From Lewinellaceae bacterium (lineage in GTDB: Bacteria; Bacteroidota; Bacteroidia; Chitinophagales; Saprospiraceae), in assembly GCA_016708875.1 (NCBI GenBank), contig JADJFA010000010.1:124001-188000 (forward strand): DNA of 64,000 nt, given 5' to 3'. The notes below the pieces were generated by a model. That model was not told the origin of the DNA. It saw nothing but the letters and a program-made list of their open reading frames with translations, and made no database searches. Below are positions 45,364 through 54,962 of the stretch, piece after piece (the first letter of the stretch is position 1; each line of letters begins with the position of its first letter). The position numbers and the translations under genes were made by a program.

Positions 45364-46491
45364 TTACATCTTCGAAGTTCCCTTTTTCGAATTTGCTCCC
45401 GCTTTTGTCAAAACTACGGAGGATGAATCGGCGGGTAAAGCTGATTGTGCGCGGCCATTTTCCAACTCGGCCAGTTTCTTTTCCAGTTCAAGCACTTTGC
45501 GTTGCAAATCAGGCAGTTGTTTGAACACCACATGCGATTTGATGAAGTCGCGGTAACCCATGGCCGGGCTGCCAAAAATCGCGGTCCCGGGCTTTTCAAT
45601 ATTGGATGCCAAACCGCTTTGGGCCTGTATCTGCGTTCCATCGGCGATTCTAAGGTGGCCGGCAAAACCGACCTGACCTCCCACCTGCACATTGTTGCCG
45701 AGATGGGTACTGCCCGCCACCCCTGCTTGTGCTGCGATTACAGCATTGCGCCCCACCTCCACATTATGGGCGATGTGTATAAGATTGTCCAGTTTTGACC
45801 CGGAGCGTATCACCGTGCTGCCCAGACTTGCACGGTCAATGCAGGTAGATGCTCCGATCTCTACTTTGTCTTCCAGCACCACCTTGCCAACTTGCGGTAT
45901 TTTCGTCCAGGTCCGGTCAGACTGCGGTGCAAAACCAAATCCATCTGCCCCTATTACGGCATTAGCGTGTAGAATGCATTCGTTGCCAATTTCACAGTCA
46001 AAATGCACCCTAACCCCTGGGTAAAGGGTGCAATTATCGCCGATATGTGCATTTCTGCCAATGAAAACCTGGGGATAAATCTTGCAATTCAGGCCAATCA
46101 CCGCGCCCTGCTCGACTACTGTGAAATCCCCAATTTCTGTCCCAACGCCGACTTTTGCTTCAGGATGGACAGATGCTTTTTCAGAAATACCCGAGCCGTT
46201 GGGATGGTTAAACTCATCAATGTATTTGAGCAGAACAGCGAGCGACGTGCGCACATCAACGGTGCGTACCAGGGTAGGCGTTACTGGTTTTTCAAGTAGT
46301 AACTTGTTGTTTACCAACAAAATACTTGCTCGTGTGCTGTACACGTATGCCTCATATTTGGGATTGTCCAAAAAAGTAAATTCGCCTTCTTGGGCGGCCT
46401 CAATGGGTGCTCCACGACTCACGGAGGCATTAAGGTCGCCTTCGACTGTGCCGCCGATGATTTGAGCAATTTGTGCGGCAGTTAGTGTCAT
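45364..46491 (-). CDS. lpxD: UDP-3-O-acylglucosamine N-acyltransferase
   Basis: 375 residues from ATG 46491 (MTLTAAQIAQIIGGTVEGDL); the open frame to 46641 lacks family similarity. Third step of lipid A synthesis, cytosolic trimer. Seen: the LpxD N-domain, left-handed beta-helix hexapeptide repeats (IGDNCTLYPGVRVHFDCEIG), NADGFGFAPQ-like ADGFGFAPQ, and the catalytic His in NLIHIAHNVEVGRN. C-terminal coiled coil (LQRKVLELEKKLAELENG). A TACCTTTG motif lies 56 bp upstream. Confidence 0.93.
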   Translation of the reverse strand: MTLTAAQIAQIIGGTVEGDLNASVSRGAPIEAAQEGEFTFLDNPKYEAYVYSTRASILLVNNKLLLEKPVTPTLVRTVDVRTSLAVLLKYIDEFNHPNGSGISEKASVHPEAKVGVGTEIGDFTVVEQGAVIGLNCKIYPQVFIGRNAHIGDNCTLYPGVRVHFDCEIGNECILHANAVIGADGFGFAPQSDRTWTKIPQVGKVVLEDKVEIGASTCIDRASLGSTVIRSGSKLDNLIHIAHNVEVGRNAVIAAQAGVAGSTHLGNNVQVGGQVGFAGHLRIADGTQIQAQSGLASNIEKPGTAIFGSPAMGYRDFIKSHVVFKQLPDLQRKVLELEKKLAELENGRAQSALPADSSSVVLTKAGANSKKGTSKM

Positions 46492-46546
46492 GCCGGATGC
46501 AGTATGGGCCAAATGATGAGATAAATAACGGGTTGGGGTAGCAGGG

Positions 46547-46554
46547 CAAAGGTA
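46547..46554 (-). promoter_or_regulatory. -7 promoter motif upstream of lpxD
   Basis: TACCTTTG on the minus strand matches TAnnTTTG. No convincing TTG element is seen 17-20 bp upstream, so this is a half-match only. Confidence 0.4.
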
Positions 46555-46618
46555 GGAAAGGAAGTTTTGATTGGGCAGTACTAATTTCTTAAGCGGCAAG
46601 GAGACGGTTACGAATCCT

Positions 46619-48119
46619 TCAAGGTTTCGTAACCATACCAATCGCCATCCTAATCCTCCTTTCCTGCGGCAAATAATTGTTCAAACGATTCGGCAGGATT
46701 TTCACCCATCCCAGGTTCAAGCCTTCATAACGCGCAAGCGTCCAGCCCAATGGCGCCCCTAGAGGTGGATCAAAGGTTTCTTTTTCAAAACAGCAGCGCT
46801 TGTTCGCGATTCAAATCCACGGCAGTTAAATTAGGCGAAGCCCATAAGTTCAGCGCCAGCGCGTGGCTGGGAATGAAATCCTTGCCCTTGAACTCGCCGA
46901 TATTTACTCCAAACCACTTGGTTTTCAAGAATTTATCGAGCAAAAGGAAATCCGGTTCCAGCACGGCGGGCAATGCCAGCACTTCGCCGGAAGGCGTCAG
47001 GAAAAAACGGGCCTCCACTTCCGGGGATAGCCATGCAGCAGCAGCAGGTATCAGATTTTTGGGCAATGGTTTTATGCTTTTGTACATCGCTGCGGGCGTA
47101 TGTTTTTTGGCATCGCCCTCCCTTTTCCGAAATACAGCCAGGAAAAAGCCCTCGCCCTGCAATTTGTGCGGGTAAAACTGAACTCCAGAATCTGACTGAA
47201 CAATGCCCCATTCTTCGGGAATGTCCAGTGCAATTGCTTGAAGATCAAAAGTTTTGGCGAGCCAACGGGCGTTCTCGCCGTTCTCTTGTGCATTGTAGGT
47301 ACAAGTGCTGAAGAGTAAAATGCCACCCGGTTTAAGCGCCTGCACGGCTGCTGCAAGGATGCGTCGTTGTCGCGCGGCACAAACTTCAACTTGTGGAAGC
47401 GACCATTCACGCATGGCATCGGGGTCTTTGCGGAAAAGTCCTTCACCGCTGCAAGGGGCATCGGTCAACACGACGTCGAACCAGTCCTCCAGAGCAGCCA
47501 ATTCCTCTACTTCGCCGCTGGTAACTGCTACATTCGGGTTGCCCCATCGCTCCAGATTTTCGCGAAGGGAAGCGGTGCGCGGGCGGATGGTTTCGTTTGA
47601 AATGAGCAGACTATCTGGCGTCATCAAATCTGCCATCAAAGTGCTTTTCCCGCCAGGTGCGGCTCATAAGTCCAGGACTTTCAAGGGTTTGGAAAAATCT
47701 ACGGTCTGCCGCAAGGCCTCATAGATGAACATGGAAGATGCCTCTTGCACATAATAGGCTCCTGCGTGAAAAGTCGGGTCAAGGGTAAAAATGGGGCGTT
47801 CGGGGAGGTAATGGCCTTGAGGGTGCCAGGGGACGCCCTCCTTCGCAAAGGCTACGGCGGGTAAAGGTGATTGGTGGCCCTCCTTCGCTCCTGCCCGCCA
47901 AGGCTCGGCAGGCGGGAAGGCTACGGCGGGTAAAGGTGATTGGTGGATTGGTGGATTGATGGAGTCCAATGTCCATTGTCCATTGTCCAACGTCTTCCGC
48001 GGATTGAGCCGGATGCTCACAGGCGGCGGGGTATGGAGCGCGGCTTCGAGCAGCGGCCATTCTGTTCCGAGCAGGGCCTCCATTTGGCGAATAAAAGGAG
48101 GAGGGAGTGGTGGAAGCAT
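46619..48119 (-). CDS. rsmF: RsmF/NOL1-NOP2-Sun family rRNA m5C methyltransferase (in-frame TGA and frameshift)
   Basis: About 500 residues if repaired, from ATG 48119. The first part (48119-47664) has SIRLNPRK, a repeat-encoded insert, then VPWHPQGHYLPERPIFTLDP, FHAGAYYVQEASSMF and KVLDL. A TGA (47666-47664) stands exactly where the family has Cys in DLCAAPGGKS. The same frame resumes AAPGGKSTLMADLM and continues with VVLTDAPCSGEGLFRKDP (catalytic Cys) and STCTYNAQENG to 46785. One extra T near 46790 then breaks the frame, and the C-terminal domain (LGWTLARYEGLNLGWVKILP, then NRLNNYLPQE) continues to TGA 46619. Likely sequencing errors; see findings for the TGA. Confidence 0.8.
47836..47996. 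repeat. Composite repeat insert inside rsmF
   Basis: In frame between RLNPRK and VPWHPQ lie about 50 extra codons made of three repeat types: tccattgtccattgtccaa units, gattggtggattggtgg units (as in the regulator linker at 5132) and two copies of ccctccttcgc...gctacggcggg (as in the PIG-L gene). It encodes NGQWTLDS, NPPIHQSP and two HQSPLPAVAF-like segments. Confidence 0.8.
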
Positions 48120-48243
48120 TTTCGTTGGTGTCTGTCGGCAGACAAGTTGGGGCAAAAGTCAGATGAATCCGTGAGAAGAAAGGAATGGTGTCTATTTTTA
48201 CCGCGCTAAGATTTTAATAAACTCGTACAGTACGGCAATCTCC

Positions 48244-48750
48244 ATGCAAGCAAAAGACGCCATCTTGCTCACAATCAGCCAGGTAAACCATCTGCTTGGC
48301 CAAATTCAACCGCACGAATACCGACAGCCGCTGCCCGAATTTGATGGCAGTACACTCGGGCAACATTTTCGGCATATCCTTGAATTTTTTATCTGCCTGG
48401 AACGAGGCATCCCTTCTGGTATGGTAGACTACGCCTCCCGCGAGCGAAACCTGCTGTACGAAGATGCTCCCGGAGTGGCATTGGCTACATTCCAGTCTTT
48501 TGCAGACACCCTGGAAAGATTGCAAGCCTCGGAAGTTGTAGCCTTGAAGGCCGAGTTTGGCGGCGCCAATCGCCCTTGTTATCAAAGCACTGTGGGCCGC
48601 GAACTGGCTTTTGTGTACGACCACGCCATCCATCATTTGGCAATTATCAAGATCGGGTTGCGTTGCCATTTCCCTCATATTCAGGCTGATCGGGATTTGG
48701 GGTTTCGCCTTCGACGATTAAAGCGAAGGGGAGGGGGATTTGTGAGTTGA
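48244..48750 (+). CDS. DinB family protein
   Basis: 168 residues, four-helix-bundle DinB/YfiT-like fold: STLGQHFRHILEFFICLERG with the first metal His, and a C-terminal VYDHAIHHLAIIKIGL with two more His, as in the family's metal site. Cytosolic; many relatives are thiol-dependent S-transferases or of unknown function. It is divergent from rsmF and convergent with the phosphopantetheinyl transferase gene. Confidence 0.85.
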   Translation: MQAKDAILLTISQVNHLLGQIQPHEYRQPLPEFDGSTLGQHFRHILEFFICLERGIPSGMVDYASRERNLLYEDAPGVALATFQSFADTLERLQASEVVALKAEFGGANRPCYQSTVGRELAFVYDHAIHHLAIIKIGLRCHFPHIQADRDLGFRLRRLKRRGGGFVS

Positions 48751-48768
48751 AACGATTGAAAGATTGTT

Positions 48769-49467
48769 TCAATTCCCATGGCAAACAGCAGTTACCAGTT
48801 CTGCTTCATCTGGCAGCACTATCTTGCTGAATATCACTTGAAATTCCTGTCGAAAATCTCCTTTTTCGACCCTTCCGACCCCTTGTCCGTTTGCTCCGTC
48901 CCATTGGATTTTTTGGACAAAAATGTTCTTCCGAAAATCCAACTGCTTTAAGCCATAGGCTTTGTAGAGGCTTTCTTTGGCCGTCCAAAATAGATGGAGC
49001 AAGTCGAGGTTTTCAATTTCCGAGCGGCTTTTTACAAACTCCTTTTCTGTATCGTTGAGAAATTTGTGCGCAATACGCCGCATTTTTTTCTGTCAAAACC
49101 TGGATGTCGCAGCCGATTGACTGTTATGGCTGTTGACTGTTGATTGCGGACAATTGACAATGAATGCTCCAACGTTGCCCTTGGAATGGCTGAGCGAACA
49201 GGCGAGGTCCTGGTTTTCAGGAAAAAACGGTTTGGAAAAAGCGTCCTTGGCTAGGGAAAGGCGCTGGGGCGAGTCGGTGAGTTTGTGCAAAAGCCATCGC
49301 CCGGCGAGCCATTCGAGGCGGCGGAGTGGATTTTGGTGCTGGGCAAGATCGGATTCTTCTTCCCTCGAAAGCGGAATGTCGGCCCGAAAAAACTTCTCAC
49401 TTTCGGTAATTTGCCAAAGGCCGAAAGTTGAGTCGGGGAAAGGATGTGTGGAGAGGAGCAGTGGCAT
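48769..49467 (-). CDS. 4'-phosphopantetheinyl transferase superfamily protein (internally broken)
   Basis: About 230 residues. From ATG 49467: ESEKFFRADIPLS, WLAGRWLLHKLT and ACSLSHSKGNVGAFIV, the Sfp-type N-half. The frame then enters repeat-like sequence (NCPQSTVNSHNSQS) and stops at 49093. From ATG 49083 the C-half follows: MRRIAHKFLNDTEKEF and FWTAKESLYKAYG, the Mg/CoA motif WxxKE. A third frame between them encodes IGCDIQVLTEK, which is the expected GIDIE region. So two compensating indels are likely, one in the repeat and one in A7 at 49084. The enzyme would activate acyl- or peptidyl-carrier proteins. Confidence 0.75.
49106..49166. repeat. Repeat-like insert in the phosphopantetheinyl transferase gene
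   Basis: gattgactgttatggctgttgactgttgattgcggacaattgac contains repeated ttgactgtt/gttgattg units. It encodes a Ser/Gln/Asn-rich stretch lying exactly between the SLSHS and DIQ motifs of the enzyme. Confidence 0.45.
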
Positions 49468-49640
49468 GGAACGAATGGGAGCGGCGCCACAAAGATTCAA
49501 AAAAAGAAGAAGCCATCTCACAAGTATAAATCCTGTCAAAATTTATTCTTGTCAGACGGCTTCATCTTGGAATTCCAGCGGCGTGTTCCTTGTTTCGCCA
49601 CCGTGTGGTGAAATACAGCCGGAATGGTAATATCAGGTTG

Positions 49641-52210
49641 CTATTGAACCTTTACTAACTTGACCTGCTCTCGCTTGTCGTTGGCTATTATGGTACAGAT
49701 GTAAACCCCGTCCTTTAACTGAGCGGCAGATACTGGCACCTGGTGCATACCTGCTTCCATGTTATCGTTTTGGTACACCCGCTGTACGCTCTGGCCCCTA
49801 AGATTGAATAATTGGATGTCTACTTTACCGGCCGCAGGCAGTTCAAAGGCAATTGTGAAGTTTTGGTCAAAGGGGTTGGGAAATGCAAGAGCATTCAGAG
49901 ATGATCCGTCCTTTACGCTTGTTCGATTGCTCGAAAAAGTGTCATAAAAGTACACCCGCGGGTTTTCATGTTCCGAAGCGAGGTCTTGCGGACTGCCTGG
50001 CACACATGGGTCGCAAGGCTTGATCCTTGCTATGAAGTCGCTTCCAGCCTGTGCCCTGAAACCCGGTTTCAAGGCGATTTCCTGGCCGGCAAAAAACCTT
50101 GCCGTGGTGCCTGGCAGCACGACCACATTCCCAAAGGTTTCCAACCGACCCCTCACCTTGTACACTCCGCTGGCAGGATTGTCTGTCACGATTCGGTTCA
50201 TCGGGCAATCAATCCGGATGTCGCTGCTGTTGATATTGAAGAAGATGTTGTTGACGGCCATGACCATGATCCGGCCCTCCGTGGTGATGGCGCTGGCAGG
50301 TACGGCGACCGATTGCGAGCCGTCGTTGGGTGTGCTGCCGGCCAAGAGTATTGTGAAAGTCAGGCCGCCATCCAAGGAGAGCCAGATGTCCACGTTGGCA
50401 CAGTTGATGGGCGCAGCGGTGGTGTTTGCCACGTTCCATGTGATGGTGGCATTTTCCCCGGCGAGCAGGCAATTGGGTTGGGGGCCGCTCACAGGGTTGT
50501 TGACAGTGAAAGGGCCGCCTGTGTTGGATACAAACACAACAACGCCGTCTTCATCGGTACATCCGCCGCCGGGCGCGTTGTCGCGGACGGTAACGTTAAA
50601 ATTCAGCGTGCGTGAAACACTCGGCAGTACCTCCCAAGGGGTTGGGTTCCCTGCCAAAAGATCGGGCAGGTTGGGAAAGTACCGGGTCGGGCTGGGTGTG
50701 GGTGGAAAACTCCGGAACACTGGACCGTTGGTTGCTGTGGTTGCAGGCGGATGTGGAATGGCATCGTTGTTGTATTGCTCCCAGCAATAGCTCAGTGGGT
50801 TGCCATCTACGTCGTTAGCTGTGGCCTGCAACCTAAAGGGCGTACTGATGGGAATGGTGTAGGATGCTACCGGTGCCGCCGATACGGTGGGTGCGTTGTT
50901 GGTGAGCGGCGTGGTGGTGGGGCAAGTGTTCCCGTTGCCAGTGGTTACATAGTTGCCCACATGCTGCAGACTAATGGTATTGAAATACAGGCCTCCAGGC
51001 AAAGGGACATCCGCCGGCGAACACCCTCCCTGGTACGACATGATGGTGGAACCGCTTCCAGGTTCATACGCCGTTGACGCATTGAACTGACCGGGAAGGG
51101 CGCAATTGCCGTTTACCATGTCGTTGAAGGTGTGGTTGGTCCCGAATTGATGGCCGAATTCGTGCATGAGCAGGCCGGCGGCGGGGAAAGAGGAGGCCGC
51201 CCGGCCTTTGTTTCCATTGTCGCACACAATGCCGATACCAAAGGACACGCCTCCGCCGCCTCCCCCAATAACATGGCCGATGTCGTAGTTGGCCGAACCG
51301 ATGACTCCATCAATGATCCCTGGGTTTTCATTTGCCACCGTATTCAGGTTGCCACCATCGGTGTACCCATCGGTCAGAACGTTGGTAAAAATGATGAGGT
51401 TGTTGTTGGCGATGAGTTGCAGGCGAATGGTGAACTCGCGGAGGTATACCGCGTTAATGGTGACGAGCGCGTTCGCAAAAAGGGCCAGGGTAGTCGTCAC
51501 CCCTGTGGGGTCGCCGGGGCCGATATTGGAAGCGGTAAATTCAGCAACGGCAGCCATGGCGAGGTCGTAGGTTCTCAACTGGCAGTCGCCTGGAGAATCT
51601 GCAAGTATTACCCCCTCGCTTTTTATCGTACGGGCTGCCTGACCGACTCCGCATTCGAAATGGAAGTATTCCGGGGGCATTTCCCGCTCGTAAAAACTGA
51701 TGTAGTGCTGGGCGTTGAACTTTTGAATCGGCTCAATGAAGGCGGCGTCGCCTTCCAGAGGATAAATAAAGGCATGAAAACCCAGGTGACTAAAGGCGAA
51801 ATGGAGGGTTGTGCCTTGCTCCCCAGTCGCGCTTGACCCGGAAAACGACATGATTTCGGGAAATTTTGCCGCCAGCTCGGGGTGCATCACCGGATCATAA
51901 CGGACGGAAAAATCCCGGTAGGAGCCATCGGGCATGGGAACAGTCAAAACGGTTGGCTGGTCTCGTCCGGCGAGGGCTTGGTCGCGGGCGGATTCGAGTA
52001 GGGCCTTCATCCCGGCCACGTCCATTTCCAGAAGCCGGAATTTTTGGGGAGAGGTGCTTCCCGTCCGGTTTTCGGAAGGGAGACCTCGGGTATATCTTTC
52101 CAATACCCGGTCGGCTGCGGCGGCTCTGGTTTCGGAGTTGGAATTTGACTCCAGCCCACTCCCAAAAAGCAAAGGAGCACTGCCAACGTGGCATAAGCTT
52201 TATATTTCAT
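49641..52210 (-). CDS. Exported reprolysin-like metzincin protease with T9SS tail (frameshift near N-terminus)
   Basis: About 855 residues. The signal peptide comes from ATG 52210 (MKYKAYATLAVLLCFLGVGW-SQ) and continues through KDIPEVSLP. The rest is in the frame open from 52172, so one base is missing near 52078 in the TCCCTTCCGAAAACC stretch. The catalytic motif is HEFGHQFGTNH (HExxHxxGxxH) with the Met-turn TIMSYQGGC. Then follow Ig/cadherin-like domains (NAPTVSAAPVASYTIPISTP), a Kelch-free linker and a type A sorting tail (NALAFPNPFDQNFTIAFELP, GVYICTIIANDKREQVKLV). It acts outside the cell. Substrate unknown. Confidence 0.87.
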
Positions 52211-52276
52211 CGTATGGGCGATTTAGAATTTGGTTGAAAAAATTGGTGTTGAAAAAAGAGCAAACTCCGGGGCGGG

Positions 52277-53698
52277 TTACCGCTTTTCCAGTTCGGTGAC
52301 GCGCGATTTGAGTGACTCGTTTTCAGATTTGAGTGTCTGCACCTGTTTGTTCATTTCGATGACGTGGAGGTACAGCTCTTCAATTTTTTCCATTTGAATT
52401 TTCTGCATCTCGCCAAGGCTCAGACCTTTCTCAGCCACTTCGGCCGCCGATGGCACACCAGGGAGGTGTTTTTCTTTTTTAACAAAAGCCTCTACTTCGG
52501 GAAGCGGCTTGACGGCATAGTCGTCGGCAAAAACGTAGTCGGCCCAGCCACCACCTGATTGCAAGCGCACGAGTACTTCCTCGGCAATTATCCCGCCACC
52601 GACCGCCAATTCATAAAAGGCGGCACCTGCGAACGTTGGGAAATTTGCTGCCCCAACTTTCACGCGTCCATCAAAGTTCGATTCGCCCATTACATCCAAG
52701 TCAAAAGCGGTTGGAGCCTTGCCGATTCCAACGTTTCCGCTCACAGTTGCGTCGTTGGTTACACTCAATGAACCGGTTGTAGTGCTGCCTGTCACGGTTG
52801 CGTTATCCTCAACGACTAAGTTGTCTTCCACACGAGCATCGCCCTGCACGGTGAGTTCATCTGTTGGAACAAACGAAGGCGCAGGCGCAGCGGGGAAAGC
52901 GGGTATACCGCCAATCACCACGTTCGTGCCATTGTCAAACACTTGCCCATCGCGCAATGTGCTTGTAATAGGACCTGGTGGCATATACCGGGCGAGCATG
53001 TTTTCACGGCCATTGATGTCGCCGCTGGTGAGGATTTTTTCCCAGGCGGCCCAGCTATTTGCTCCAGCGAGATCCTGCGAGCGCGTCCAGAGGCCGTCAT
53101 TTCCACCAGTGAAAAGCTGACGATCAAGACTATTGCCGCCGGGAGCAAGGCTCAGGATACCACCGTTGGTATAGGCGTTGGCTGCCAGACCGAGGTCTGT
53201 GCGGACTTTGCGCTCAAAGTAGGCTTCGTCAATGAAGGTGTTTGGCATTTCATTGCCGGTATTGTTGTTGTCATAGTGGATGCGACCCCAAAAGCGGCCA
53301 CTGGTATGGGTATTGCCTACTACATCCAAGTGGAACACGGGGTTCATTTCGCCGATCCCGACCAAGCCTTCTGGAGTGATGACTACTTTGTCGGTCAAGC
53401 CTCCGAAGGACCTTGTGCTAAAGTACATATTGGCACTCATAATTCCGGGCGCCACATTGGTTGCAACGGATCTGATGGTGGCGCCATCCAGCACCGAACC
53501 AATCGCCGTCAGTCCTCTCCACTGAAGCGTACCTAAGGTGTTGCCTGTAGCCGCTGGAGCAGGTGAGCCGCCCAAACTTCCGTTATGTCGGTACATGTAG
53601 AGTTCGGGCTTCAGGCCGCTGGCTTGTGCGTTGGCTTTTTCAGCAAAAAGGCTGAGGAAAAATGCAAAAATGGCTAGAGAAAATAATGTTTTTTTCAT
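52277..53698 (-). CDS. Exported tail-fibre-like surface protein with coiled-coil end
   Basis: 473 residues from ATG 53698, signal peptide MKKTLFSLAIFAFFLSLFAE-KANA-Q (ATG 53710 is an alternative). The middle is beta-rich with repeated short units (DARVEDNLVVEDNATVTGST, then TNDATVSGNVGIG) like phage tail fibres. The C-terminus has the stretch WADYVFADDYAVKPLPEVE, AFVKKEKHLPGVPSAAEVAE, LSLGEMQKIQMEKIEELYLH and a coiled coil, which recurs in many Bacteroidota surface proteins in place of an S74 chaperone. Probably a trimeric surface fibre. There is no T9SS tail. It lies downstream of nothing obvious; the metalloprotease gene follows after 66 bp. Confidence 0.75.
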   Translation of the reverse strand: MKKTLFSLAIFAFFLSLFAEKANAQASGLKPELYMYRHNGSLGGSPAPAATGNTLGTLQWRGLTAIGSVLDGATIRSVATNVAPGIMSANMYFSTRSFGGLTDKVVITPEGLVGIGEMNPVFHLDVVGNTHTSGRFWGRIHYDNNNTGNEMPNTFIDEAYFERKVRTDLGLAANAYTNGGILSLAPGGNSLDRQLFTGGNDGLWTRSQDLAGANSWAAWEKILTSGDINGRENMLARYMPPGPITSTLRDGQVFDNGTNVVIGGIPAFPAAPAPSFVPTDELTVQGDARVEDNLVVEDNATVTGSTTTGSLSVTNDATVSGNVGIGKAPTAFDLDVMGESNFDGRVKVGAANFPTFAGAAFYELAVGGGIIAEEVLVRLQSGGGWADYVFADDYAVKPLPEVEAFVKKEKHLPGVPSAAEVAEKGLSLGEMQKIQMEKIEELYLHVIEMNKQVQTLKSENESLKSRVTELEKR

Positions 53699-53872
53699 GT
53701 TGGAAAACATTTAAAAAAGGGTTTTAAATTAATGAATTTTAAAGAGGCACAAAGTTTTCGCATTCAACTGTTCACGATTTGGAAAGGAAATGGAATTGTT
53801 TTGGAAATCCGTTGGAAATATTGATTTTTGCAACGCCTTCCGAATCATACACTCCTAAACCTCGCCCCTAAC

Positions 53873-54190
53873 ATGCAAACTAAAGATTTTCAAATTTTCC
53901 GTTCTTTGCTCGCCGATGTTCATGCCAAAGCCTTTGGCGAACCCATTTCAAAGATTCCGCACAGCAAAGCCCACACCCTGGCTTGGCTTATCGAAGACGC
54001 GACCGGCGTGATGCTCAGCTACAAATCGCTCACCAACTACATCAATGCTGTGCTGGATGAAAACCCCGAAAAAGTGAACCCAAGCTGTATCACACTTGCT
54101 ACCCTCGCCCAATTTGCCACGGGTGAAAAAGCAGGCAAACAAGTGGCCATCCTTTGGTTCAAATACCGTGCAGGCATGCTTGTGAATTGA
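53873..54190 (+). CDS. Small helical hypothetical protein
   Basis: 105 residues from ATG 53873. All-helical, no signal: FRSLLADVHAKAFGEPISKI, AHTLAWLIEDATGVMLSYKS, LTNYINAVLDENPEKVNPSC and ITLATLAQFATG. The pattern TG..LSY.SL.NYI......NPS..TL..LA.FA recurs, as far as I recall, at the N-terminus of other Bacteroidota proteins, where it looks like a small helix-turn-helix or adaptor domain. Function not known. It lies upstream of the response regulator, separated by a long inverted repeat. Confidence 0.6.
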   Translation: MQTKDFQIFRSLLADVHAKAFGEPISKIPHSKAHTLAWLIEDATGVMLSYKSLTNYINAVLDENPEKVNPSCITLATLAQFATGEKAGKQVAILWFKYRAGMLVN

Positions 54191-54300
54191 GGATTTGTTT
54201 ATTTGGGGATTTGGGGATGCTCCTGAGCTTGGTATTATTACTTCTCATGCGCGAAGACAAATCCCAAGCTTTGGCGAACAAATAACCAAATAAACAAATC
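54191..54300. repeat. Inverted repeat just before the LuxR response regulator start
   Basis: GATTTGTTTATTTGG (54191-54205) and its exact complement (54286-54300), with weaker complementarity around it (attgagg/cctcatg side). The right arm ends 11 bp before ATG 54312. Confidence 0.7.
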
Positions 54301-54311
54301 AACAATTCCTC

Positions 54312-54950
54312 ATGATTAAAATCCTGATTGCCGACGACCACCGACTCGTGATTGACGGGCTGCTGCTTATGCTGCGGGAAGTGGAAGATATGGACTGCGT
54401 TGGCGAAGCTGCAAATGGTCGCGAGGCATTGGCTTTGCTCGACTCAACCCTTGCTGATGTATTGCTGCTGGATATCAACATGCCCGAAATGGACGGGCTG
54501 GAGTGTTGCCGTATCGTGAAAGAACGGCATCCGCAGGTCAAGGTGCTCGTACTTTCCATGATGCGCGAGCTAAGTCTTGTAAAGGCTATGCTCAAGCATG
54601 GGGCATCTGGTTTTTTGCTAAAAAATGCCGGAAAAGAGGAAGTTTTGGAGTCCATCCGAAAAGTTTCGGAGGGCAAACAGGCATTCAGCGAAGACGTGCT
54701 GGAGTCCTTGATGAACAGTTTTTCGAATAAACCTGCCAAATCTTCTATAAGTCCGTTCCCCACCATCTCAAAGCGCGAAAAGCAGATTCTCCAACTCATC
54801 GTGGACGAAAAAACCACCTCCGAAATCGCGGAAGACTTATTCATCAGCTTTGGCACCGTGGAGACCCACCGTCGCAACTTGCTGCTCAAGCTCAATGCAC
54901 GCAATACCGCCGGGCTGGTGAAATCGGCATTGGAGTACGATTTGTTGTAA
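54312..54950 (+). CDS. LuxR-family response regulator
   Basis: 212 residues (NarL/FixJ type). Receiver at 1-120 with acidic DD at 8-9, phospho-acceptor Asp54 (LLLDINMPEMDG) and Lys in SGFLLKNAGKEE. C-terminal LuxR HTH (LSKREKQILQLI-like KREKQILQLIVDEKTTSEIA, then SFGTVETHRRNLLLKL). Its partner is the HisKA_3 kinase gene that follows on the same strand; the two are separated by a 217-bp gap filled with a nested inverted repeat. Target genes unknown. Confidence 0.93.
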   Translation: MIKILIADDHRLVIDGLLLMLREVEDMDCVGEAANGREALALLDSTLADVLLLDINMPEMDGLECCRIVKERHPQVKVLVLSMMRELSLVKAMLKHGASGFLLKNAGKEEVLESIRKVSEGKQAFSEDVLESLMNSFSNKPAKSSISPFPTISKREKQILQLIVDEKTTSEIAEDLFISFGTVETHRRNLLLKLNARNTAGLVKSALEYDLL

Positions 54951-54962
54951 AAATCGTAAACT

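Noticed and set aside
46571..46784. Apparent non-coding gap between lpxD and the end of the rsmF frame
   Set aside because: After one frame correction it encodes the conserved C-terminal end of RsmF (YEGLNLGWVKILPNRLNNY), so most of it is coding.
33490..47666. Alternative genetic code with TGA as sense codon
   Set aside because: Many intact genes in the window (grpE-dnaJ region neighbours, cupin, hybrid regulator 2, giant SprB gene) end in TGA at the expected place, and only two genes have internal TGA.
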